Assembly (NCBI GenBank): GCA_015680685.1
Contig: MNCI01002813.1
Coordinates: forward strand, 577,677 to 639,676
DNA from: Gnetum montanum
Taxonomy: Eukaryota; Streptophyta; Gnetopsida; Gnetales; Gnetaceae
Reading direction: 5' to 3'
DNA length: 62,000 nucleotides
A program made the position numbers and the translations under genes. How positions within the stretch are numbered: position 1 is the stretch's first letter; every line of letters begins with the position of its first letter. Shown piece after piece: positions 1-11,300 of the stretch. The notes beneath the pieces are model-generated. The model made no database searches, was not told the DNA's origin, and was given only the letters and a program-made list of their open reading frames with translations.

Positions 1-420
1 GTTGTAGAGTTTCTTGGGCACACCTGTGACATGGAGACATTTCCTCCATGTCATCACCCAATGAATCACTATATGTGATGCATGGAACTATCCTGTTCTC
101 GATCTTTCCACATATGTTTATCTTAGAGATTTCCAAGGAAAGATCGTGGATCCTAAGGCATGCGTCTACTGTTCTTAGCCATGCCCTTCCCATTATAATT
201 GGGAAGTCCCCTTCATTGTTGTTCACTTCAATCACTAGAAAGTCAGCTAGGTAGGACCAACCACACACAATGGTAATAAAATTCTCCACCAATCCTAAGG
301 GAATGGTGATGGACTGGTTCGCCAGCTCTAGTTGGATGTTTCTCTTCTTAAGTTGTAGTAGGTTCCAGGTGTGATACATCTTTTGTGAAATTAATTTGAC
401 TCTGGAACTTGAGTTAAGAA
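1..420 (-). pseudogene. TE1 retropepsin-like protease domain (partial)
   Basis: The minus-strand frame shows the usual order of a plant Ty3/gypsy aspartic protease carboxyl half: an LGLVENFITIVC-type stretch, then a hydrophobic ADFLVIEV strand, then FPIIMGRAWL, which corresponds to the family flap-to-GRPFL motif, followed by a short beta-rich tail. In retrotransposons this enzyme cleaves the Gag-Pol polyprotein. The catalytic DSG/DTG-like triad is not recognisable in the portion I read. The frame reaches the window edge, so its end is unknown. Confidence 0.55.
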
Positions 421-757
421 GAGCTTGATGTGGTGCATTTCCAGTGATCTGTAAATAAATAAAGGGACTCCCAGGGTCAGTTAGTTTCCTGGAAAGGTGG
501 CCTACCTTGAACCAGTCAGTTACGGTATGTGTTAACATAACTGAATGCATTACGCTCTTTTGGACTGAAGGGTTCTCTGAAGTGTTAGTGGTTAGAGGCT
601 TATACATGTACCCATATGCTTGTTGTTACGAGAGTTTGTCTGGGCTCCTAGTTCTGAAAAAGGGTCTCTTCTTTGTACAGTTGTCATCAGAACTAGCACC
701 CGGTTGGTTATTTACATGTTGAATATTTATAGCTCTTGTGGCATTATGTTGTTGCAA

Positions 758-1666
758 TTAGGTAGGAAATTCCCCTTGCATTGTTGAAATAGGTTGTATG
801 GGAACTACGAAAGGAAGAGGTGCATGTGGAGTTAGAGGATGGACCGAACGTGAGATATCTCCTGGAGGAGAAGGAGTCCTCCTAAAGTACTCCCGAGCTT
901 GGTAGTGACATTGGGGGGTAGTGTGACCCATAGAGTCACCTGGAGAAACCGGCTGCTGCACATAATAATCGTAAGGATTAGGCTATCGGTAAGGGTATTG
1001 ATGTGTTGGATGTGGCATCCCCCATGACTATGGGTATTGCCACTACTGATGTTGTCCAAAGGGCTGTGGAGGCGTTCCACTTGCGTAATATGTCAAGGGT
1101 TGGTGGAACTGCCTTGGGTTACCTTGTGGATAAGGTAACCTTCAGGGTGTTTGCCATTGATTAAGTCTTGGATTTAATGCATACAACCCAGACTCTTGTA
1201 TATGTGAGATAATTGGGAAACATCCCTTAGGATGATCATAGTAGCAAACCTCACATCCACCATCATTGTCTGAATTAGAACTTACAGCCTCATCGGAGAT
1301 AGGAATTTTTCCCTTACCCTTGTTATGTGCAGGGCTTAAGTTTCTCCTCTTGGTTTTGCCTTTGTCACTACCTTGTTCTACCTTAGACTCATCTACAATT
1401 TTTAAGACTGTTTCTATTCTTGAGTCTAAGGAATCCCAAATTTGGTCTACCTTAGCCAATACCTCAGTTGTTAACTTTTGGATCGGTAAGGTTCTCCGAT
1501 TCACCAACTCTTGTGAAGGGAAAGTCTCCCTCAGTTGGGAAAGTCTCCCTTGGGTGCAAGTCCCAAGAGTCCTTCTTGTTTCATTCCTTAGCCCATCAAA
1601 AATGTGTAAAAAAATTGAAGCAATGTGTAAACTAGGCAAGTAGGTCAAATGTAAATGCATGAACAA
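758..1666 (-). pseudogene. TE1 gag carboxyl part with charged and proline-rich segments
   Basis: Two open stretches (1666-1142 and 961-758) lie in the same minus-strand frame. The first starts with a hydrophobic segment, continues into a heptad-like stretch around KLTTEVLAKVDQIWDSLDSR, then a very basic KGKTKRRNLSPAHNKGKGK region and a Cys-containing CEVCYYDHPKGC segment, which could be a degenerate zinc knuckle. The second is rich in Pro and Gln. This resembles the carboxyl half and linker of a retrotransposon Gag upstream of protease. I do not see the retrotrans_gag core domain, so the call depends mainly on the protease that follows. Confidence 0.4.
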
Positions 1667-1842
1667 ATGTAATGTAAGAAAAAATTAAAAAATGCATGCC
1701 CCATGGAGGCAAGGGGTAAGTAGGTGCTTAGCATGTTTTTGGCTGAGGAAAGGTCTTGATTATGTAGTTTCTTCCTAATTGGGTTTGGATTAGAGGGCGT
1801 GCAAGGCTTAAGATCCTCTAGGAGGCTGTTGGCTTCAACCAC

Positions 1843-2333
1843 TTATTTGGGTATGTTATCCTTAGGTATTGCGTTGCTTGCCATAGGTGTACCACCAAGA
1901 AACTCCATCTCCGACAGTTGCTCCATGTCTATGTTGTAGGTAGCCGAAGGAGGGGACGTTATCACCATATATGATAAGTTGACCACCTTCATATGGAAGG
2001 TGGATTTCTTAGTGGATGGGAGAGGAAACAAACTGTAGTTGGGCTAGCCATGGGCTTTCCTAGGATTACGTTGAAGCCTAGCATCTTCTCTATAATAGTG
2101 AAATTTGATTTGGTTTAAAATTATTCTCCTATCATGAAGGCTAATTTGATTGTACCCCTGATAGCAACATGTGATCCATTGAAGAATTCCAGATACACAG
2201 TTCTCATTAGCCTAATTTCATCTGCCAGGCCTAACTTATCAATGATGGAGTACAGGACTATGTTTGTTGCTACACCATCATCAACATGCACTTTGCAAAT
2301 GGTGCATTGCACAACATGTATGCTAATTAACAA
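1843..2333 (-). pseudogene. TE2 aspartic protease, degenerate
   Basis: The minus-strand frame 2333-2121 reads through CKVHVDDGVATNIVLYSIID, aligned by eye with TE5 (31,270-31,340) and TE4 (22,925-22,990). The VDDGA/V motif occupies the place of the catalytic Asp of Tat-type retropepsins. Downstream in another frame a remnant of the FNLILGR motif and a stretch with YNIDMEQ (1843-2031) follow, which matches the post-protease tail of TE4. A frameshift separates the two parts. Confidence 0.6.
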
Positions 2334-3427
2334 TGGAGCTATGGTGACCTTCCCTCATTTGGGGTCAACCTTGACTACATCATCATGAAATGCTAGGGAT
2401 GTTAAACTTGATTCTTGTGGTGCAAGGGGTAACATCACTACACGGATGGATGCCCCATTTGTAGGTATGTCCTTTGTAATAGGAATGAAGGCCAAAATCT
2501 AGGCCAATGCTTGATAGTGAGCAAACAAGGTTATAACTAGGTCATACAAGCTCAACATTGTATTTTTTTATTTGAGTGTTTGTTTCACCTAGGTTAGTAT
2601 AGCTATGGAGTCCTTGTCATCGACCATTATGTTGACCTTGACTTTCTCCATGTATCTTGAGAGTCAAATCTCTTGTGAAGGGGACATGGGCTTGGGTTTC
2701 TTGGCCCACTTGGGGGTAGGGACCCTAGTGTTTGGTTGTTACTTGCTGGTTATGGCCTTTGCCTCAGCCATGGGGCTTGCAAGATGCTTGTTCGTCCTCT
2801 TGCATTGCCATTTGGTAGGCCTACCTGGGTTACTAATGGGGTTAGCACTTGAAGGAGGAGGGACTAAGATTTTTCCCATTGTTGGTATTTGGGTAGGTGA
2901 GTGGCCATCATGTTATAGCACCCTTATGAAACAATTGGTTTAGGAGTTGTTGTAGGTCCAACTTCTTGTGGCACATTGATGATGAAAGGTTGCTTAGTGG
3001 TTGTTGTTGCTACGTCATGCTAGTTTAACATCTTAGCAAATGATTGTTGTGGGACCTTGATCACAAAGGATGTTGTGGGTGCCTAAGTTGGAACTTTGAT
3101 AACAAAGGGGGGCCTCTTGCTTGTGGAGGCCATAGGGATCCCTATGTTGTTAGGAGGCACACAAATCACAAAAGGTTGTTATATAGGTTTGGACTTGCCA
3201 CCTTTGGTAATAGAGTTTATGACATAGGGGGAATCATCTATGTTGGATTGGCTCACTTTTTTGAGCACTAGTTTGCCCCATTCTATCAATCTTTGTAAAT
3301 CATCCTGCAAAGCATGACAGTTGTTTGTACTATGAACAAATAGTTGGTGGTAGTGAAAATATTGGTCTAGTTGAAAATTTTGTGGGATTGGGGGCTCATT
3401 CAGTATTGCTGAGGTAGGGTTTCTTAG

Positions 3428-5171
3428 TCATTCATAGTACCTATGATTTTTTTGGCAAGAAATTTTTGATACTTGTTTGTATTGAATTTTCCTTACTTTC
3501 AAGAGTTGCTCTAGTAGTTTAGAGGGTTCCATCAATAGCGGTGTATACTTTGAATGATCCTTGTACTTAAAGTTGGACCTTGGGATGGCTCCTACCAATG
3601 TAGGTGATTTGGCACCAGAGTTGGTGGCTTCGTGAGCTGGGGCCTTGGGCTGCTTGGTCATTAGGCCTTGATTGGTTCCTTTTGTGCTTGTGGCCACTAT
3701 TGCCACTATTGTGTTTTGCTTGCACACATTTTGGTTTCTATAGGCTAGGTAGGCTGGGTGATTACTAGCTTGCACTACCTGCTCTATGCCCTTCATTTGG
3801 GCAAAGGCTTGGCTAAGAGACTTTGAGGCTACGTAATATAGTTTGGATTTTATGAAGTCATTCATTGCCCCCTTGAAGATGGCCAGTAGGTGTGTCTTTG
3901 CTAGGGGTTCACATATTTCACTCAATGTAGCATTCTAGCATTGAAGGAATTTTAGCATGGGTTCTAGGGGCCACTACTTGACTTGCATGAGCTAGTTGAG
4001 GGTTGCTTTAGGCTTTAGGTTGTACATGAAGCATGTCACAAACTAGCTTATGAGATCCTCCAAAGAAGAGATTGAGGCCTTAGGTAGCATGCGATATTAG
4101 TCTAAGGCCTTGCTAGTGAGTGACATGGGGAACACATGCATGATGGCATGTGGCTAGGATTGAAGGAGTAGGCACTTAGATCAAAATGTGATCAAGTGTA
4201 CATAAGGATCCACTTCACTATTGTACTTAGTGAGTTGAGGCAGTAGGAACCTAGTTGGGAGAGTTATAGGTGGTACGGTAGGACTTATGGGATCATCTTA
4301 GTAGAAGTCCACACCTTGACGATGTCAAAGGAGGTAGCCTTGAGTTGATTGATCTCCTCCATCAAGATTTGGATCAACTAGGATGCCTAATCCAAGCTTG
4401 GGGATGTGCTAGTTGGTTGCATTGATTGGATTTACGTTGGGTGTATGGAATAGGGTCAGATTGTTGGTTGTGAAGTTTGCCAATTTAATGTTGTAGTGGA
4501 CAAGCATTGCCAATTTAACATCATAGCAGACATGTTTAGTTGATGTGTTGGTTGAGGGATGGGCATGATGATCAAGATGGCCACACATAAGTGGGTTGGA
4601 AAAATATCATGGGTAACAATGAGACAAGTGAGATGTCGGATGCTTGAATCATTTGAGGCTGGGAGGTGGCCCCTATGTGAGCATAGGATTTGGAAAATGC
4701 AATGGTAACTTCCAAGGAAGGCTAAACTATCATGGTCTCCATCTCAGAGAGGATAGGTGGATTGAACCACTGAGGGGCTATACTAGGGAGTGGTTGTTGG
4801 AAGATAGTGTAGAGGGGGCTCTCGCATTCAGAGTAGGCCTCAAACTCATCTTCTTCCTCTTATGAGGCTTCCTCATAGGTTTTTCCTACATCATGCTTAT
4901 TTGTACAAATGAGTTGGGATAGTAGCTAATGGTAGGAATCTGTGAGTGGGATTATGGTGAACAAGGTAGGGTTGTACTCTCATCCATAAAAATGGACTTG
5001 TTCGTAATCTTGTTTTACCTCTAGGTCAAGGTGATCCACTTGTAATCCTACTTGGAATTTGTCACAAACAAAATTGTATTGTTCGTGGCTTAGTGCGACA
5101 TGCTTTGGGTGGATCTTGATTTCAAATGTATTAGACACCAATGTGGAAGGTTGATCTAGATTCATGTTCAT
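3428..5171 (-). pseudogene. TE2 gag, degenerate
   Basis: The amino part (5171-4980) contains QYNFVCDKFQVGLQVDHLDL, close to a TE5 gag segment near 27,980 with YNFVCMKIQVGLAMD. The carboxyl part (3925-3428) contains LLAIFKGAMNDFIKSKLYY and SQAFAQMKGIEQ, matched by TE4 (21,330-21,450) and TE5 (29,410-29,520), then FKYKDHSKYTPL, matched by TE3 and TE4. Gag forms the virus-like particle in LTR retrotransposons. Several in-frame stops lie between the two parts, so this copy is not translatable as one protein. Confidence 0.65.
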
Positions 5172-5779
5172 AGGTCAAGTTGTGAGAGTTTCTATTTGCA
5201 AAAAATGGCTAACTCTAGAAACTATAGAAAAATGACTAAGTCTACTGGTAGTAGAAAAAATGGTTAAGTATAAAAATGTAGAAAATATGTCTAAGTATAA
5301 AAATGTAGAAAAATGGCTAAGTATGGAAATTGCAAAAAATTAACTAAGTATAAAATTGTAGAAAAAATGCTAAGTATGAAAATGCAAAAAAAAATGCCAA
5401 GTATGAAAGTTGTTGAAAATGGCTAACATTGGTGCTATGCTTGCCATGCTCACTACACTAGAGCTTGCCATGCTTGCTATGCTAGAGCTTGCCATGCTTG
5501 GTATGTTGGAGCTTGCTATGCTCTGAGAACTTGTTACACTCCCCAAAGCATCCAAAGTTTTGTTTCAGTGCTAATAAAAAGAAATGTAGAAGGAAATGGT
5601 GAGGCCCTCCTTCTGGTGCCAAAAACTATGATGTCCGAAAACATCAATGGCTGGAACATCGAGAGGTTGATGAGCATATAGCTTAACCCCAAATCCATGT
5701 GAAGTCCATGTTGGGGAATGGAAACAAGGTGCCATGAATGGTCTTTTTGATCAAACAAGGACTTATGTGATGTTAAAAT

Positions 5780-7500
5780 GATTGTGTGTGTGAAGGGTTT
5801 ATACTATGTTACACATGGGCATCGGGTCTAGCTAAGCTAGAGCATAATAGGGTGTCCTAGCTTGAGCATAGTGATACAAATATGCAAATACATATGAAAA
5901 GGAAAGAAAATACAAGTGTTACATTGAATACCAAAGAGAAATGCTTGAGAAATGCAACATAATTTCAGAAAAATAGTGCACCACCCCAATAGGGGAAGTG
6001 TGGCTAATTTGAAAATGATCTTAAAAGGTACATAGTGTACAATAGGTGTAGTGGAAACATAGTCATAGTCTTAGTGGTGTTGGGTCATGAAGTTTGACAC
6101 TCACTATGATGAACTATGCCTACTAGGTTGGCCACCATGGTGTAGCATGTGGTGTTCTATAGAGATACAATAGAGTTGTGGTGTACCATGTAGTGTAGAG
6201 TTTCAATGGGGTTGTAGTGTACCATGTAGTGTAGGGCTGCCTCTCTGCCGATGTGGTGTTCTCTAGGTCTCATTTTCCCACAGAGCTAACTACAAAGATG
6301 ACAAAATGCCAAATGTTAAATGAAATTTTCAACTACCCAACTGGTAAAAAATGGAATTCAACCCCCCAAAACATTAGTATGCAAGGGTATTTATAGGGCT
6401 AGGGTTAGAGAAAAATGTAGATTTGGTGCCACATGATAGTGCGGTAGGTGGGACCATAAGAAAAATTCAAAAGAATTTACAATTCTGGAGGTGTCCAAAA
6501 AAAGTTCAAAAATTTTCTAACTATGGTAGATATGTTTATCCCATGTTATGTGCAGGACATGGGATGTTGGCTACTATGCTCATCGCTTAATACATGTGGA
6601 ACATAGGATGCTAGTTGCTATGCTTATCCCTTGTTACATGTGGGACATGGAACACTGACTGCTATGCTCATCTCATGTTACATGCAGGACATGGAACACT
6701 GGCTAGGGATAAGGTGTAGCATGAACACTTAGAATAATTTGGTGAAGACTGTAATCTTTGTTCTTGTTATGCTAGCTATGCTATAGAGCATAGTAGGAGG
6801 CATGGCCTTAGGGGTTAGTAAATCTACCAAATGCCTCTTCCATGCTAAGCTAGCTTGACAACTTCTAGCTTAACACTTACGCCAATAAAAAGTCTGCTAT
6901 GCTAGCTACACTCTAGTATCATAGTAGGTAAAGTGAGAGCATAGAAAAACACTTAGAAAATTTTTTATGTAATTACTATTGACACTTAGAAAATTTTTCA
7001 AAATAGGCCTTCATGCATGCTATGCTGGCTACGCTAGGGAGCGTAGCACCAACGATTAGAAAAATTTACCAAGTTTTGTCACTTAGACAAATATGTAGGA
7101 AGGTAAATTTTTTTGACACTTAGAAAAAGTTTGCAAATCTAGTAGTTGGAGTTGAGTACACTCAGCACTTGGAAAAATTTTGGTAAAGTGCCACCATTTT
7201 GACACTTCGGAAAATTTTCTATCGAGATGCCAAGAACTGAAATTTTGTGGTATTTCACCAATGACATGTGGCTTAAATGATGTAGAAATTTTCTTGACTA
7301 GTGTTGCACCACATACTAGTAGTGGCTAAGTACCAAAATTGTTGTTGCTACTGTTCTAGATACAAGTGGCTATGTTTGTGGACCAATATTTTGTCTAGAT
7401 TGGCAATGCATCTAAACTCTAGAGTGTGCATTTCACACTCTTAAAGTGCATGCACCTTGAACACCATGTGAAAATTCATAATTTTTTTAAAGAGGTGTTG
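5780..7500 (-). repeat. TE2 5' LTR (approximate)
   Basis: This stretch lies upstream of TE2 gag on the minus strand, contains no reading frame and carries a minus-strand TATAAATA box at 6388-6395. It is crowded with short variants of GCTATGCTAGCTA / GCATAGTAG (for example near 6770, 6900 and 7020), the same kind of palindromic vocabulary found in the TE4 LTR. Repeated ATGTTACATGTGGGACATGG-like units occur between 6,540 and 6,710, and ACTTAGAAAATTTT-like units between 6,940 and 7,220. Exact LTR ends are unknown. Confidence 0.45.
6388..6395 (-). promoter_or_regulatory. TATA box of TE2 LTR
   Basis: The reverse complement reads TATAAATA inside CCCTATAAATACCC, the same context as the TATA boxes of the TE4 and TE6 LTRs. 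It points transcription leftward into TE2 gag. Confidence 0.55.
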
Positions 7501-7639
7501 TGTAAACAATGTATAGGTTGCCACTTAGGGTTAATTCTTGTGCTTTGGTAGGCTATGTTGCCAGGGTAGCCATAGGGGCCACTACCAGGACCTATGTCAC
7601 CATGTAAAGTTGTTTACTCTTGTTAGTAGATGCCATAGA

Positions 7640-8380
7640 GGAGGGCTAGTTTTAACATGCTTGCTATGGTGGTACAAATTGTCAATGACCTTGAGGGTTC
7701 CACCTCAATTGAGTTATTGCATATGGTGGAGAAAGCATTAAAGAAGGTTAGAAACGAGGAATGCAAGATCTAGAAGACTAAGTGGTCCACTTTATAAGAG
7801 GCATTTCAACGAAAATAGGCTTAGATGAAAGCTTAGTTTAGGAAGAGAGAAAGATTATGAGAGAACATGTGCTTCATGAAGAGAGCACTTGATCAACATT
7901 GATCAATGAGCTAAGGACCCAGGTCAGGGAGGAGTTGTAGCATGAGGAGGAGGAGTGGTAGGAGCATGAGAGGTTGTAGTAGGTGGCTTAGGAGTAGGAG
8001 CAAGAGGAATCAACTTAGTTGCAAAGGCAGGTGGACAAATCCCATGCTCATAATACCTAGACGTGGCTTAGAAAAGGGTGATGCCCCTACCTAGTGCTGG
8101 ATAGTCACCATGATACCATGTGGTTTGCCCTTTTCTAACACATATAAGGAACATCTTTCCAACTCCATATTGATTGGAGAGGATCCACTAATGATTATGC
8201 TAGGAAGGAAGCTACCTTTAAGGACCTTCAAGAGGTGGCCACCTTTGTAGACTCCAAGCAACATCAAGAGGTGCTAAATGATATCCATAATGAGGAAAAT
8301 CTTGATTGTATGTGTTAGAATCTACCTAAACATCTATAGTGGGCTTAGCTTCTAGAGGGTCCAAGGACCCCATAGTTTTA
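7640..8380 (+). pseudogene. Decayed coiled-coil reading frame, unknown
   Basis: The plus strand between about 7,900 and 8,080 reads as a Glu- and Gln-rich coiled coil (ELRTQVREEL, HEEEEW, EQEESTQ-like blocks) interrupted by eight TAG codons in one frame, from 7938 to 8060. All other codons suit a long heptad helix, so the TAGs look like former CAG codons. The flanks on both sides read similarly but with more decay. It may be part of a transposon protein gene, because no host domain is recognisable. There is no start, promoter or clear end. Confidence 0.4.
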
Positions 8381-8399
8381 TTTGTTATGATTTGTTTAT

Positions 8400-11300
8400 C
8401 TTGTTTCATGGTATTGAATTTGGGTGGGGTGGTTCATGGAACCTTGAATTTTTGAGTTCTTGGTTACTAGGCTAGGGGTTTTCATGTGAATGATTTCTGG
8501 AGGGACAAGGGTCTGGCTTATGTTTTTTGGATATTTTGTGGTTGGGGGGAGGGGGGAAGTTGTGGTGGCCTCTCCTCCTCCACCATGATGGAAATCATCC
8601 TTACTATACAATTCTTCTCTTTAATTTTGTAATATATTCCCAAACATTCTCTCAAAAAAGAACTTTGAAAAAAAAAAGTTGTATTAAGGGGATTGCTTCT
8701 AGTAACATTGATAACTAAGATACAAATAGAAATGTAAAACAAAATATACCCCATTACTGGTGAATCTTAATTATAAAGCATTTTCTTTTGGAAAAAGAAA
8801 AAAAGAGATTATATATAATAATATTAGAAATAAAAAATATATAAAATTATTTGAAAAAAACCTTTAAAATTATATTGAAAAAAATGGCTTAATGTTTGTA
8901 AAAAATTCCTTTCATAATGCTTATAGTTTTGGCATGTCTCCAATATTTCAAAAAACTTCTACATTCTACAAAGTTATCAATTAAATGTGAGGAAATGGAA
9001 TGTCATTTTATATTTTTAGAGTGTGAAGATGTAAGCAAAACATGTAATAAATTAAAATAGAATATGAATGAAAATCAAGTTTCACCCTTGCTATGATACT
9101 ATTAGAGTTAAGAATAATATTCTCTTTTGTTGGTTTCCCAAATCATCTCTTTAGAATAAAGAGAATAGTCACCACTACAAAGTGAGGATTCCCTACATGA
9201 TATCAAATTGGTCTAAATTCAAATTTTCAACAACCAATATTGTAAAATAATAAAATAATTACTTCAATATGACCATTCAATTTTCAAATACATAATATTA
9301 CATGTAATCCATAAATTAATATCAGAACAAGTATGAAAACTTCCCAAGATAATAGTACCATTATATAACTAAATTTAGTATCTTTACTCTAAGATATTAT
9401 GATATTAATTTTGACATTTCAAAATACAACTCAATTTTGGTAAAACCTTGAAAATACAATTCATAATTTCACCTTCAAGATAGTTAACACTCTTTTATCC
9501 AAGATAATTTTAGAAAATAAAATCCTAGGCTAGTAAGGAATAGATGCTATTGTAGAGTCAAAGCTAAACAACAAAAATAGTCATGTCAATACTATTCTAG
9601 AATTCAACAAAAAAAGAAAATATAATTCCTTAAATAGACATCTACTTAAAATTAGACTTAACAAGACATATTCAATAAACTAACCATAGCAAATTTCATC
9701 TTTTAAAAAAAAATCAAGACTCACATTAGGCTGAAAAGCTTATGGTAGAGCATTTTGTTACCTTTCAAATTTTTTCCCATGCAGTTTCACCCATATCTAA
9801 GGAGAAGAAAGATATGCAAACCTAATTCAACCATCAAAAAAAATTATCAAATCCAACAAACATACAATGTAGCATATAGGAAACATATAAATCTCATATA
9901 CAGTATTGTTTATCATAATTGGCAAAGACAATAATTTGTCCAACTACAAGATAAATGCTCACAAAATAGCCAACAAGAGATAATATGTTCACAATTGTAG
10001 AAATTTCAAACATTGCTAATCCTTGTCAAAGCTTAAAAGGAAATCAAAATAACTAAATAGATTAATTTTAAAATTATTTGTAATGTATATGGGAGTATAA
10101 TGAAGGAATTTATTCTTGTGCACATTGTCCTGAAAATCTACATGTCCACCTCCATAATTAACGAAACCTGGTAACTTGGCTACCATATCATCCCAATTCA
10201 CTTTGCCTAAGGTTCAAATTTCTTATGAGGTAGTTCCCATCCTAGTTCTCAATCTAAATCTAGTAAATAAGAAATTTCTTTTATGAATCTTCCACAGTGC
10301 AAATTTTTTTGAAGCTTCATCCATGCTTAACACTTGTTGAAGAATCATAGTTGATTTTTTTATTTATGTGTCATAGTCTTCCACATTCTTTCTATAATTC
10401 CCTATACCAATCTCTTTCCATGTTCTATTACTTTTGAAAGTCATATGATAGTTGCATCTATCACTTCAAAATCATGCTCTAAGAGGGACCCAATCTCTTA
10501 CAAGATAAACACTCTTTGAGGATAACAAGATGGTTGTCAAATACAAAGGCATAGTTACTACAACTAATTTCTTTTATGAATCTCCCACAATGCAAATTCT
10601 TTTGAATCTTCATCCATGCTTAATCAAACTTGTTGTAGAACCATAATTGATTTTGTTATTTATGTATCATATTCTTCCATATTCTCTCTATAATGCGCTA
10701 TATAAATTTTTCTCATGTTCTACTACTTTTGAAATTCATATGATAGTTCCATCTATCACCTTAGAATCATGTTGTAAGAGAGACAATCACCACATCCTCC
10801 ATCCTTAGTTGATTAGGCTATTTTTAACCAACTAATAAGTTAAAATTGATAGGACTTTTTAATCGCTTACAAGATAAACACTCTTTGATGATGACAAGAG
10901 GATTGTAAAATATAGAGGCATAACTACTATAAGAAATTTCACCATAAATTCTCTAATATTAAAATTTTCCAACTAAATTCTCATCACGTTTATCATTCCA
11001 AAAAATATGAGGTAACAAAGAAAAAGAGTCATAATCTTAAGGGAAGCTTGAAAATTGGAGGGATTGCTTTTTGAGCAACTTTACCATTCAAATTTTAGAC
11101 ATCCAAAAAAGTAAATATTTAATATCTACAAAAAAGAAATATTGTTGGCAAAATCGGGTTTCAAATATGTCAAACTTTAGACTTCATCATTCACATCTCT
11201 AAATCATCTCAAGCTTGTCAAAAGATACAAACTACAAGAGTCAAACATGCTTGGATGACATCTTAAAATTGTTAATTTTTAAAACTATGTAAATGGATTG

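Larger units (their letters stand above)
1..1685 (-). mobile_element. TE1: Ty3/gypsy gag-protease remnant
   Basis: On the minus strand this stretch reads first through a gag-like carboxyl part (1666 to about 760) and then into a retropepsin-like domain that runs off the left edge of the window. Reverse transcriptase and LTRs are not in view. The join with TE2 at about 1,685 is abrupt, and the amino half of gag is missing, so TE1 is truncated there. The protease differs from the TE2/TE4/TE5 proteases, so this is a different family. The assignment rests on reading the translation by eye; the exact lineage is not determined. Confidence 0.6.
1690..7500 (-). mobile_element. TE2: Tat-like LTR retrotransposon, 5' part, inverted
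   Basis: The element reads right to left: LTR (about 7,500-5,780), gag (about 5,400-3,430) and protease (2,333-1,843), then it stops at the join with TE1. Gag and protease match TE4 and TE5 by eye, for instance the gag segment with FIKSKLYY and SQAFAQ and the protease segment with VHVDDG. Reverse transcriptase, RNase H, integrase and 3' LTR are absent from the window. Stops are frequent, many of them TAG. The outer borders are estimates because no second LTR is available for comparison. Confidence 0.7.

Noticed and set aside
7938-8060. TAG reassigned to glutamine (alternative code)
   Set aside because: TAG, TAA and TGA all interrupt transposon frames in this window, and the window reads as plant nuclear DNA; deamination of CAG explains the pattern.
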